Below are positions 17,245 through 26,285 of a stretch of 64,000 nucleotides of DNA, piece after piece (position 1 is the first letter of the stretch; every line of letters starts with the position of its first letter). The notes under the pieces are model-generated. The model was given only the letters and a program-made list of their open reading frames with translations. It was not told where the DNA came from and made no database searches. Source of the DNA: CAVSRC01 sp963750065 (lineage in GTDB: Bacteria > Pseudomonadota > Alphaproteobacteria > Rhizobiales > Kaistiaceae); NCBI GenBank assembly GCA_963750065.1, contig CAVVPK010000042.1, positions 1 through 64,000 on the forward strand. Direction: 5' to 3'. The position numbers were made by a program, and so were the translations under genes.

Positions 17245-18507
17245 ATGCGTACACTTCTTCTCATTGCTGCGGCTGCCACCGCAGCAGCCGTCGTCGCCGC
17301 CGTTCCGGCCCAAGCCGATGACGCCAAGCCTTTAGCCGGCCAATCGATCACCGTTCTCATGCCCTCGCCGCAGGCGGCGAACATCGCGGCCGACTTCAAG
17401 AAGGCGACCGGCATCAATGTCGATCTGCAGACCCTATCGTGGGATGACATCCGGCCGAAGCTGGTAACCGCGCTGCTCGCCGGGACCGCCCCCGCCGACG
17501 TGACCGAGTTCGACTGGTCGTGGACCGGGCAGTTCAGTGCCGCCGGTTGGTACGAACCGCTCAACGACAAGATCGACGCCGCCACCATCGACGACATCAG
17601 GGGCTCGTCGATCTTCACCGTCGACGGCAAGCTGCTCGGGGTGCCCTACTCCAACGACTTCCGCGTCATGCTGGTGAACAAGAAGCACTTCGCCGACGCC
17701 GGCATCACCAAGATGCCGACGACGCTCGACGAGCTCGTCGCCGACGCCAAGAAGATCAAGGAGAAGGGCATCGTCAAATACCCGATCGGCCTGCCGCTGT
17801 CGCCGACGGAAGGCGCCTCGACGAGTTGGTATCTGCTGACCAAGGCTTTTGGTGGCGATCTGTTCGACAAGGACTTCAATCCGCTGTTCGTCTCGCCGGA
17901 TTCGGCCGGCTACAAGGCGATGGCCTTCGAACAGATGCTGCTCAAGGAGGGCCTGGTTGATCCGGCATCGACCGGTCTCAAGGACAGCCAGATCAACGAG
18001 GGTGTCTTCGCCAAGGGCCTGACCAGCATCATGATCTCGGGCGAGCCTGGCCGTCTCGGCCAGATGAACGATCCCAAGCAGTCGGACGTTGCCGGCCAGG
18101 TGGAGGCGATCGTCGTGCCGACAGTCTCCGGCAAGACGCGCAGCTACGGCCTGCTCGAAGCGCTGGCCATTCCTAAGGTATCGCAGCACAAGGAAGCCGC
18201 GCTCGCGTTCATCAAGTGGTTCACCAGCAAGCAGTGGCAGATGGAAAACTACGCCAATGGCTTCCTGCCGACCCGCACCTCGGCTCTGGCCGCGCTTAAC
18301 GACGAAGGCAAGCTGATCAGCGGCAACGCCCTGGTCGAGGAATCGAAGTACGTCGAGCCGCTGTTCCCGCAGGGCACGCCGACCTGGTATCCGCAGTTCT
18401 CCAGCGCGGTGAACACGGCCATCAACAGCGTCGCCAAGGGCGAGGTCACCGTCGACCAGGCGATGAAGAACATCGCCGAAGCCACCAAGCAGGCGATGGC
18501 TCAATGA
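17245..18507 (+). CDS. Sugar ABC transporter substrate-binding protein (second CUT1 importer)
   Basis: 420 aa with a cleavable signal peptide (MRTLLLIAAAATAAAVVAA ... AQA) and a strong AGGAGGAC ribosome site. Family-1 solute-binding features include KATGINVDLQTLSWDDIRPKL and ALAFIKWFTSKQWQME near the C-terminus. It is periplasmic and delivers a sugar to the permeases encoded next. The stop overlaps the next start by 4 bp. It is not a close copy of the first importer's binding protein. Confidence 0.92.
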   Translation: MRTLLLIAAAATAAAVVAAVPAQADDAKPLAGQSITVLMPSPQAANIAADFKKATGINVDLQTLSWDDIRPKLVTALLAGTAPADVTEFDWSWTGQFSAAGWYEPLNDKIDAATIDDIRGSSIFTVDGKLLGVPYSNDFRVMLVNKKHFADAGITKMPTTLDELVADAKKIKEKGIVKYPIGLPLSPTEGASTSWYLLTKAFGGDLFDKDFNPLFVSPDSAGYKAMAFEQMLLKEGLVDPASTGLKDSQINEGVFAKGLTSIMISGEPGRLGQMNDPKQSDVAGQVEAIVVPTVSGKTRSYGLLEALAIPKVSQHKEAALAFIKWFTSKQWQMENYANGFLPTRTSALAALNDEGKLISGNALVEESKYVEPLFPQGTPTWYPQFSSAVNTAINSVAKGEVTVDQAMKNIAEATKQAMAQ

Positions 18508-19421
18508 CATCAGCAGTCGCCATCAGTGCGACTGACAAGCGTGGCGCCGCCGGCAACGGCGACGCCATGCTTGGCGTTCTTCTGATTGCCCCGATCCTCA
18601 TCACGATGGTGGCGCTGGTCTTCTACCCGCTGGTGCAGACCACGTGGGACAGCTTCCATCGGATCAATCCGATGCAGCCCGGCACGCCGTTTATCGGGCT
18701 GAGGAACTATACGAACATGCTCAAGGATCCCCAGTTCGGGAATGCCTGGGCCAATACCTTCATGTATGTCTTGCTGGCGGTGGCCGCCGAAACGATTTTC
18801 GGCGTGCTCGCCGCCACGCTCATCAATCAGGTGAAACACGGCCGCAAATGGCTGCTGGCCGCCGTCATCCTGCCCTGGGCCCTGCCCGGCGTGGTCAACG
18901 CCGTCATCTGGCTGTGGATCTACCAGCCGGGCGCCGGCCTGCTCAACGGAATCCTGACTGCCTTCGGCTTGCCCTTCGAAAACCACGTCTGGTTCAACGA
19001 ACGCGGCAGCGCCATCATCGCGGTCACCGTCGTCCATGTCTGGCGCATGATGCCGCTGACCGTGGTCATCGTGCTCGCCGCCATGCAGAGCATCCCGGAA
19101 CATCTCTACGAAGCGGCACGTATCGACGGTGCGTCACGCACCCAGATGTTCACGCTGATCACGCTGCCGCTGGTGCGCGGCGCGATCGCGGTAGCGATGA
19201 CCAACGCGACCGTCTACGCTTTCAACCTGTTCGACGAGGCGTGGGTGCTTGCCGGATCGAGCCTGGAAACGCGGCCAGTCCTCGTCCAGATCTACCTCGA
19301 AACCTTTCAGAACCTGCACTTCTCCTACGGCATGGCGATGTCGCTGGTGATCACCCTCGTCGCTCTCCTGATGTCGCTGGTTTTCGTGCTCCGCGTCTAT
19401 CGCAACACCCGGTTCGACTGA
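18504..19421 (+). CDS. Sugar ABC transporter permease, MalF-type
   Basis: 305 aa, with six membrane segments. The ATPase-contact loop reads HLYEAARIDGASRTQMFTLITLP. It ends two bases before the MalG-type partner starts. Together they form the transmembrane channel of the second importer. Confidence 0.92.
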   Translation: MTSAVAISATDKRGAAGNGDAMLGVLLIAPILITMVALVFYPLVQTTWDSFHRINPMQPGTPFIGLRNYTNMLKDPQFGNAWANTFMYVLLAVAAETIFGVLAATLINQVKHGRKWLLAAVILPWALPGVVNAVIWLWIYQPGAGLLNGILTAFGLPFENHVWFNERGSAIIAVTVVHVWRMMPLTVVIVLAAMQSIPEHLYEAARIDGASRTQMFTLITLPLVRGAIAVAMTNATVYAFNLFDEAWVLAGSSLETRPVLVQIYLETFQNLHFSYGMAMSLVITLVALLMSLVFVLRVYRNTRFD

Positions 19422-19423
19422 CC

Positions 19424-20281
19424 ATGAAGCCAGGCATCGGATCGCGCATTGTCGTCTGGATCGGTGTGGCGCTGCTGCTGCTGTGGTCGCTCGGTCCGAT
19501 CTACTGGACCGTCGCCAGTGCGGTCACGCCGAACAAAGACTTTTCGGCACGCCCCATCCACTTCTTCCCGCAGCATTTCACCCTCGACCATCTGTCGCGG
19601 CTGCTCGGCATCAACATCGACCGGATCGGCGGCGTCGAGGTCTGGGCGCAATTCCGCGCGGCGCTGTTCAACAGCATCATCGCCGCATCGCTAGCCACCA
19701 TCCTGTGCGTGGCGATGTCGGCATTCGGCGCCTATGCCTTCACCCGGCTCAACTTCCCCGGCCGGCGGGCGATCTTCATCGCCGTGGTCGCGACGCTGGC
19801 GATCCCGGGCTACGCGGTGCTGATTCCGCTCTACCGCATCATGATCGGCCTGCACATGGTGGATACCTATGTCGGCGTGGCGCTGATCTACGTCTCCGCC
19901 TATCTGCCGCTCTGCCTGTGGCTGATGCGCAGCGTCTACGAGACCCTGCCGATCGCCCTGGAAGAGGCCGCGCAGCTCGACGGCGCCGGCCGACTGCGCA
20001 CCTTCGTCCAGATCGTCCTGCCGCTGGTCGGTCCCGGCCTGACCGCGGCCGCGATCCTTACCTTCCTCGGTTCGTGGGGGCAGTACCTGGTGCCGCTGAT
20101 CTTCTCACCGACGGCGACCAAGCCGCTCACCGTCCTCATCCCCGAATTCGCCACCAAGAACTTCATCGACTACGGCCTGATCACGGCGAGCGGCACGATC
20201 GCCATCGTCATTCCTGCCTTGGTCGTCATCTTCCTCAACCGGTATCTGGTCAGCGGTCTGCTCGCCGGATCGGTGAAATGA
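19424..20281 (+). CDS. Sugar ABC transporter permease, MalG-type
   Basis: 285 aa from the ATG at 19424; a long upstream extension in the same frame is antisense or shadow reading. Membrane segments start at RIVVWIGVALLLLWSLGPIYW. The EAA loop is ALEEAAQLDGAGRLRTFVQIVLP. The stop overlaps an ATG (20278) in the frame of the SIS gene by 4 bp. No ATPase gene belongs to this importer locally. Confidence 0.92.
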   Translation: MKPGIGSRIVVWIGVALLLLWSLGPIYWTVASAVTPNKDFSARPIHFFPQHFTLDHLSRLLGINIDRIGGVEVWAQFRAALFNSIIAASLATILCVAMSAFGAYAFTRLNFPGRRAIFIAVVATLAIPGYAVLIPLYRIMIGLHMVDTYVGVALIYVSAYLPLCLWLMRSVYETLPIALEEAAQLDGAGRLRTFVQIVLPLVGPGLTAAAILTFLGSWGQYLVPLIFSPTATKPLTVLIPEFATKNFIDYGLITASGTIAIVIPALVVIFLNRYLVSGLLAGSVK

Positions 20282-20307
20282 AACAGTCGCAGAAACTGGA
20301 GAATCCC

Positions 20308-21261
20308 ATGGGACCGACCGAGCAAACCATTTTCGAGCAGTTCCCTTACTGGAAAAAGGTCCTGAAGCCGGTTGCTCCGCCGCATGAAGCCGAACTGAGT
20401 GTTTATGTCGGTTGCGGCACGTCCTACAACCTCGCCGTCTCGCTTGCCGCCCTTGCCAACCAGGCGGGGCGGGCGGCGATCGCCGTTCCCGGCGGCGAGT
20501 GGGTGAACCGGCCGCAGGTTCACTGGCCGCAATGGCAGAAGACCCATGTGATCGGGCTATCGCGCAGCGGCGAGACGACCGAGATGATCGTGGCGGCCAA
20601 GGCCAGCCGGGAGGCCGGCGCCTTCTTTACGGCGATCACGGTCGAGCCCGACAGCTCATTCGCCAAGAACTGCGATCGTTTGCTGGTTGCCGAGACGCAT
20701 GCCCAGGAAGGCATTGTCATGACGACGTCGGCAAGCCTGATGCTGCTGCTTGGCATCGTCGACCTCGGCTACGACGTGCCGGCGTCGTTGGTCGACACCG
20801 CGCGCCGGATTCTCGACGAGACCGACGCCAGGATGGCGCCGCTGCTCGATGGCCGTTCGCATATTGTCTATCTCGGTGCCGGTCATCTCTACGGGATCGC
20901 GCTGGAAGGCGCGCTGAAGCTCATGGAAATGAGCCAGGTCTTCACGCAGACCTTTCATCCGCTCGAATACCGGCACGGGCCGATCAGCCTGGTCGACGAG
21001 CGCACCGCCGCAGTGATGCTCCATACTCAGGGCGAGTCCTCGTCCGAGGTCGGTCTGGTTGACGAGCTGCGGCAGAAAGGCGCCCGGGTGCTCGGCTTCG
21101 GTGGGCCGGGCGACGTCAGTGTTGCCATCGACTGCGATCCGGCTCTTGCAGGTCTGGCCGTCCTGCCGGCGCTTCAGCTTCTCGGCGAACGCGCTGCGCA
21201 GGCGCACAATCTCGACACCGCGACGCCGCGCCACCTGACCAAGGTTGTCACGCTGTCGTGA
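20308..21261 (+). CDS. SIS-domain sugar-phosphate isomerase/deaminase (AgaS/GlmS-isomerase-like)
   Basis: About 317 aa from the ATG at 20308 (GGAG at 20298-20301); an in-frame ATG at 20278 overlaps the permease stop and is an alternative. Two SIS domains are visible: GCGTSYNLA with LSRSGETTE, then GAGHLYGIALEGALKL with FHPLEYRHGPISL. The order and lengths match AgaS-type proteins, which deaminate/isomerise galactosamine-6-phosphate or glucosamine-6-phosphate to the ketose phosphate. Position after a kinase and importer supports that role. Confidence 0.87.
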   Translation: MGPTEQTIFEQFPYWKKVLKPVAPPHEAELSVYVGCGTSYNLAVSLAALANQAGRAAIAVPGGEWVNRPQVHWPQWQKTHVIGLSRSGETTEMIVAAKASREAGAFFTAITVEPDSSFAKNCDRLLVAETHAQEGIVMTTSASLMLLLGIVDLGYDVPASLVDTARRILDETDARMAPLLDGRSHIVYLGAGHLYGIALEGALKLMEMSQVFTQTFHPLEYRHGPISLVDERTAAVMLHTQGESSSEVGLVDELRQKGARVLGFGGPGDVSVAIDCDPALAGLAVLPALQLLGERAAQAHNLDTATPRHLTKVVTLS

Positions 21262-21680
21262 CCGCCATCATCGAGGAAAACCGACAGCGGGCGCTCCGGC
21301 TCCTGCTCGGCCCACCCGATGGTCGTCGAGGCGGCGCTCAGGCGCGGCCGTGCCGAGGCAATGCCGGTGCTGATCGAGGCGACCTGCAATCAGGTCAATC
21401 ACGAAGGCGGCTACACGGGCATGACGCCGGCCGATTTTCTGCGCTTCGTCGAGGAGATAGCCGGGCGCGTCGAACTTCCTCGCGACCATCTCATCCTCGG
21501 TGGCGACCATCTCGGTCCCAATCCATGGAAGGCGCTGCCGGCGGAAGAGGCGCTGAAGCGCGCCGAAGCCATGATTGGAGCCTTCGTCGACGCCGGCTTT
21601 GAGAAGATCCACCTCGCCACGTCGATGGGCAGCGCCGGAGAACCGGCAGCACTGGCCGACGAATTGACGGTGGCACGCGC
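21258..21680 (+). pseudogene. KbaZ/GatZ/AgaZ-type tagatose-bisphosphate aldolase subunit, frameshifted and truncated
   Basis: It begins with GTG overlapping the SIS stop (GTGA). The first ~12 codons (MTAIIEENRQR) are in one frame. Homology then continues in another frame from about 21295 (SCSAHPMVVEAAL, VLIEATCNQVNHEGGYTGMTPADFLRF, LGGDHLGPNPW, FEKIHLATSM), so one base has been lost near 21290. Homology stops at about 21680, after roughly a third of the usual ~420 residues, where a treZ fragment begins on the other strand. The gene cannot make an intact subunit. Confidence 0.85.
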
Positions 21681-21908
21681 CTCGCTTGTGACGAGCTCAT
21701 GCCATCCGCCGGCGCAAGGCTGCATAGCGTGGCCCCCGGTGTCGCCATCGAGCTCGAGCAGGACGGTTTCATGCGACGGTGCCCAGAGCCGGAATTGACC
21801 CGTACCATCCGCCGTCAATTCCGCGCCGAACGGCATTTCATGGGCGCTTGGGATGTCGACCATCATCTCGTGAGAACAATCCGGCGAATGTCGCGGCTTC
21901 GATTCCAC
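21678..21908 (-). pseudogene. 5' fragment of a malto-oligosyltrehalose trehalohydrolase gene (treZ-like)
   Basis: From the ATG at 21906-21908 the minus strand encodes ...EMPFGAELTADG, FRLWAPSHETVLLELDG and GGWHELVTSEA. This is the N-terminal carbohydrate-binding (E-set) module of TreZ, about 77 codons. It then runs into the aldolase-subunit fragment and the reading loses all similarity. The catalytic barrel is absent. It marks a deletion or rearrangement breakpoint. Confidence 0.72.
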
Positions 21909-21986
21909 TAATGAGAACCTGGGGCCCGGCGAGTGCCCCTTCGACGGACACCATGAAACCGGCGAGCAGCGGTGGCCGGCATCACC

Positions 21987-24900
21987 CTAATATTCCCGTT
22001 CATAGGTAAGACCAACCTGACCGGAACCGTCCTGGCCGGCGCTGCCTTGCGCCTTCAGATGCTTGGTAATGTTGAGATCGATGGTCACGCGGCCGGAGTC
22101 AGCATTGGTGCCCGCTTCGACGCCCAGCCGGATATTGTCATTGATCCGCTTGCCAATGCCGACGGTTGTTCCGCCGCTGGTGCCTTGGCGAATATCGAGA
22201 TCGTCGAGACCCGTGGCGCTACGGATGCGCGACACGATTCCGCCGCCGCTTGCGCCGGTCAATTGGCCCACGGCGTCCACCAATTGAATGGCCTGCGCGG
22301 CCGACAGGGTGCCGACGCCCTGATTGAACAGCAGGCGTGACAGGATTTCTTCTTCCGGCATGCTCGGCGACGAGGTCAGGCTGATCTGCGGATCGGTCGC
22401 CGGGCCGGTGACGTCGAGCGTCACCACCGCGTCCGAGGTCTGCGTGGTCGCGGCAAAATCGACGATCGGCACCAGACTGCCGGAGAAGGTCAGAGTGCCG
22501 GTGGTGAAGGTGAAGCGTTTGCCGACGGCATCCATGCGCCCGCGCTGCATCTGGAACCCGCCCACGGCCTGCGGGCTGCGGCTGGTGCCGCCGACCTTCA
22601 ACGAGCCGCCGAGTTCCGCGTCGATGCCGAAACCACGGACATAGAGGCCGGAATTGGCGGTAAGCGAAATATCCAGGTTGAGTCCGCCGCCGGATGGTGC
22701 ATTGCCGGCGTCGGCGCCGCTGTCAGGGCGCGCCTGAGGCATCGGCGGCTTGAAGTTCGGCGGCACGTTGATGTGGCGCACCGAAATGGCGTCCGCAGAT
22801 CCGCCGACCCGGTCCGGCAACTGGATTTCCGTGCGCCCGAGATCGATGTTGCCCGACACGACGCCATTGCCGAACAACGGGCCCTTGACGGTAAGGTCGC
22901 CCGAGAAGGTCGTGTTGAGCGTGTTGCCGTCCGCATAACGGCCGTTGCTGACGCGCAGCGTGAGGTCGGCCGGCAGGTCGCTTTGATCGGTCGCGACGGA
23001 GCCGGCCAGCACGACCGTGCCGCCTTGCGGGAAGCGACCGGAAATCTTCTCGATCGTTGCCTTGTGTCCGTCGAAGTCGATGCGACCGCTGGCACCGGAA
23101 ATGCCGAAGCCGGTCTCGCCGTCGACAATCGTGGCATCGACCAGATCGACGGTTCCGGTCACCGCGGGCGCGGCCAGCGAACCGCCGATGGCGACATCGA
23201 CCTTGGCATTGCCGGCCAGGCGAAGCTCGCGGCCGGAACTGAGCGTCAGCAGGGCGAGCGGCACTGTCCCGCTTGCCTTCGCGTCGAGGCCAGGACCGCT
23301 GAACGGCACTTGCCCGTCGACGGAAAGCGCGAGGCCGGCGCCGGAAAGCCTGGCAGAGATGCTCGATGCGGCGGTGGTGCTCTTGCCGCTCGCATTGATC
23401 GCGAGCGCTGGCAGGCCGGCTGCGCGTGTCGTCGCGAAGGCGAAGCCGGCCCAATCCGCCTGCCAGTCGATCGTCGGCGACGACGGCGTGCCGGTGATTC
23501 TGGCGCGTCCGCTGAGCGACCCTTCAGCGCCGAGGCCCGGCGAGAAGCCGTTGACGATCGATGCGGCGAGCGTCGTTGCATTGACTGTCAGGTCGAGCTG
23601 CGGCGAAACCGCGCCTTCGACCCGCACCGAGCCACCGCCAAGCATCAGCGTCGCGCCGACGACCCGCGCCGTCCCGCCGTTGAGCGCAATCGTCACGGGC
23701 TGGCTCAATGCGACCGGCGTGCCAAATGCGGTGCCTCTCAGCGTGTCGATAGTGACGGCCGCATCGGCCAGGCGGACGACGGTGGACAGGTCAATGTCCG
23801 GCCCCCTGGCGCTGGCTTCGATGCGCGTCGCACCGCCCTCCCCGGTCGCCGCCGCTTTGACCGTGTCGAGACGGCGTCCGCCGATATTGACGGCAGATGC
23901 CGACGCATCGCCGCGCACCTTCGGTGTCCCGAAGGCATCGGCAATCGTCATCGTGCCGTCGATCGCGCCGGCAGCGATGTCCTGCCAGGTGATGTCGGCC
24001 CCATTGAACCTGACGGCAACGGACTGACGGCCCCCGTCCGGCTGCAGCTGAACGCTTGCCTGCGCCCTGCCCGCGGCCGGGACCAGCGCCAGCGCGGCCA
24101 GCGAACGGAGGTCCGGCGCATCGAGCGTCAGGCTTCCGCTGAAGAGACCCGCCGCCGTGCTTTCGACGGCGCCGGTAATCCGGTTACCGCCGATGGCAAG
24201 GTCGACTATGGGGAAGGCAAGGTGACCGCCGCTACGGTCGACGGTGGCGATCGCCGTCCCCGCCAACCGGCCGCCGGCAAGACTGCCGTCGAGGCTCAGC
24301 ATCGCCTGCCATCCGGCATCGGTCGGCGCGCCCTTGAGCGCGATCTTTGCGTTACGGACGGGCTGATCGAGGAGCCTGCCCTCTGCCACCGCGATCGTCG
24401 CGTCCACATCGGGACGCGCGGCGGCGCCGGAAGCCTGCAGGGTGAAGGTCGCGACGCCTTCGGACTTGTCCGCCAGCCGACCGAGATCGGCGAGCGATCC
24501 GTCGAGCCGGGCCTCGATGGCATCGCCACCGAGGCTTGCACTGCCGCGTGCGGTTATGCCGGTTCCGTCGATGGCGAGATCGCTGACGGCGAAGCCACCG
24601 CCGAGCTGGCCGTGAACCGAGGCCGCAAATTTCGTGTCACCAGCGAGCAGCCTGGCCAGCCGCGCATCGCCGGGATCGAGGTCGGTCGCGGTACCGCCGA
24701 GGGTGAAGGCAGGTTCGCCACCGGCAAGCGTTCCGTCGATCGTTGCCTTTATTGCACCGGCAAGCGCGCGGCCCGCTATCGGAGACAGCGGCGCGATGTC
24801 GGGAAAGCCGATGGTCGTGCGGCCCTTGACCGCACCCGCGACCGCCGTGCCGTTGAAGGTGACGGCGCCGCCGGCGGCGGCCAGCCGCGCCTGTGTCTTG

Positions 24901-26285
24901 GCGATGCCGGTTGCCGTGTCGAAGGTCCCGTCCGCCGTAAGCAGCAGCGGCGCGTCCTTGGCCGATACCAGACGCCCCGTCGCTGTCTCGATGGCGTCGG
25001 CCTCGACGCGCAGGCCGAAGGGCAGCGTACCGCCGGCCAGCCGATCGCCCTGAGGCGCCTCGACGGCAAGCGATAAGCCAATGCCGGGAACACTTGCCTG
25101 CGTGGTCTTCAGACCAGCGACGTGACCGACCACATCCAGGCGCACGGTATTACCGGAGGAGGAGGCTTTGCCACTGAGCGACAGACTTTCCATGCCGGCG
25201 CCGCTGCCCAGAAAAGGCAGCGCGATCGCACCGCCAGCGGGCCTCGCGACATTCGCTTTCAGCGCCAGGTCGGTCTTGTTTCCGCCCAACGCTCCGCTGG
25301 CCGAGGCATGCACGCTGTCCGTAGCGATCTCGCCTTGCCGCAGCACGATGCGGGGCAGCGATTCGCCCTTGACGGTTGCCCAGTCCGCATCGACGGCGAC
25401 ACTGATCGGGCCAGCCAGGAGGCTGGCATAATCCGGCGGTACCAGCTCGGCGAGATTGCCGTTGCCGTTGAGCGTGAGGCGCGTTCCGACGCCTGCCGGC
25501 GATAGAACAAACTGGCCGGCGAAATGCGCAGAGCCCCCGGAGATCAGCGACAGATCGCCGGTGAGCGCATCGCCACGCGAGGCCACCTTGGCGTCGAGCG
25601 CGTAGGCCGGACCCGATTGCCGCCCCATCAGGCCAAGCAGGATCCCATCGGCGGATTCCTTGAGCGTGACCGCCGCGGTAATCGGCGCATTGCCATCGGC
25701 GCGCGCCAGCGTCGCGGCGAGCGTCGCCGTGCCGCCATCGATCCGTTTCGCATCGACCTTGGCCGCGAGGCCGCCATCGGCGCTAGAGACCAGCGACCCC
25801 GTCAGGGCGAGCACGGCGGGTCTGCCGGCAAGCGCCCCGCCGAGTTCCAGGCGCGCCACCTTCACGTTTCTCGCCGCGAACGGCAGCAGCGCACTGCTGC
25901 TGCCGCTTTTGCCGCCGACAAGATGCGGCTCACGCAGGACGGAAATGCGCGCCGCATCGATCGCATCGAGCGACAGGCTGCCCATGAGGAGCGCGCTCGT
26001 GTGGATGTCGACGGCGAGCCCGTCGATCTCGGCGAACTGCCCGTCGGCGTCGGACAGTACGATCTTGTCGGCGCCGAGCGAGAAGGGCAGCCAGCCGGTG
26101 AGGTTTTCGATGGAAACCGAGACGCCGCTGCCGGCAGCGCCGCGTTCGATCAGGCCGGCGACGAGCGCGCGGCCCGGTGGCGTGGCCAGCGCCACCAGCG
26201 CCAGCAGCAACACCGCCACGATGGTCAGCAGCGAATAGCCGAGGTAGCGCCGCACTCTGCCGGGTCTGCGTCTTGCCATGGTCAA
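21987..26285 (-). CDS. tamB: Translocation and assembly module inner-membrane protein TamB (DUF490)
   Basis: 1432 aa, the usual size for TamB. There is one N-terminal membrane helix (GYSLLTIVAVLLLALVALA, ~17-35). A very long beta-rich, Ala/Gly/Asp-rich body follows, ending in the DUF490 C-terminal domain with ARPDVDATIAV-like repeats, RGRMDAVGKRFTFTTGTLTFSG and EEILSRLLFNQGVGTLS. It spans the periplasm as a groove-like protein and partners with TamA to insert outer-membrane proteins or move phospholipids. It overlaps tamA by 4 bp, so the two form one operon with tamA first. Confidence 0.94.
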   Translation of the reverse strand: MTMARRRPGRVRRYLGYSLLTIVAVLLLALVALATPPGRALVAGLIERGAAGSGVSVSIENLTGWLPFSLGADKIVLSDADGQFAEIDGLAVDIHTSALLMGSLSLDAIDAARISVLREPHLVGGKSGSSSALLPFAARNVKVARLELGGALAGRPAVLALTGSLVSSADGGLAAKVDAKRIDGGTATLAATLARADGNAPITAAVTLKESADGILLGLMGRQSGPAYALDAKVASRGDALTGDLSLISGGSAHFAGQFVLSPAGVGTRLTLNGNGNLAELVPPDYASLLAGPISVAVDADWATVKGESLPRIVLRQGEIATDSVHASASGALGGNKTDLALKANVARPAGGAIALPFLGSGAGMESLSLSGKASSSGNTVRLDVVGHVAGLKTTQASVPGIGLSLAVEAPQGDRLAGGTLPFGLRVEADAIETATGRLVSAKDAPLLLTADGTFDTATGIAKTQARLAAAGGAVTFNGTAVAGAVKGRTTIGFPDIAPLSPIAGRALAGAIKATIDGTLAGGEPAFTLGGTATDLDPGDARLARLLAGDTKFAASVHGQLGGGFAVSDLAIDGTGITARGSASLGGDAIEARLDGSLADLGRLADKSEGVATFTLQASGAAARPDVDATIAVAEGRLLDQPVRNAKIALKGAPTDAGWQAMLSLDGSLAGGRLAGTAIATVDRSGGHLAFPIVDLAIGGNRITGAVESTAAGLFSGSLTLDAPDLRSLAALALVPAAGRAQASVQLQPDGGRQSVAVRFNGADITWQDIAAGAIDGTMTIADAFGTPKVRGDASASAVNIGGRRLDTVKAAATGEGGATRIEASARGPDIDLSTVVRLADAAVTIDTLRGTAFGTPVALSQPVTIALNGGTARVVGATLMLGGGSVRVEGAVSPQLDLTVNATTLAASIVNGFSPGLGAEGSLSGRARITGTPSSPTIDWQADWAGFAFATTRAAGLPALAINASGKSTTAASSISARLSGAGLALSVDGQVPFSGPGLDAKASGTVPLALLTLSSGRELRLAGNAKVDVAIGGSLAAPAVTGTVDLVDATIVDGETGFGISGASGRIDFDGHKATIEKISGRFPQGGTVVLAGSVATDQSDLPADLTLRVSNGRYADGNTLNTTFSGDLTVKGPLFGNGVVSGNIDLGRTEIQLPDRVGGSADAISVRHINVPPNFKPPMPQARPDSGADAGNAPSGGGLNLDISLTANSGLYVRGFGIDAELGGSLKVGGTSRSPQAVGGFQMQRGRMDAVGKRFTFTTGTLTFSGSLVPIVDFAATTQTSDAVVTLDVTGPATDPQISLTSSPSMPEEEILSRLLFNQGVGTLSAAQAIQLVDAVGQLTGASGGGIVSRIRSATGLDDLDIRQGTSGGTTVGIGKRINDNIRLGVEAGTNADSGRVTIDLNITKHLKAQGSAGQDGSGQVGLTYEREY

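Noticed and set aside
22773..25076. 767-codon open frame antisense to tamB on the plus strand
   Set aside because: High GC keeps the antisense frame open. The translation is Arg/Gly-rich with no domain, and tamB on the other strand is clearly the gene.
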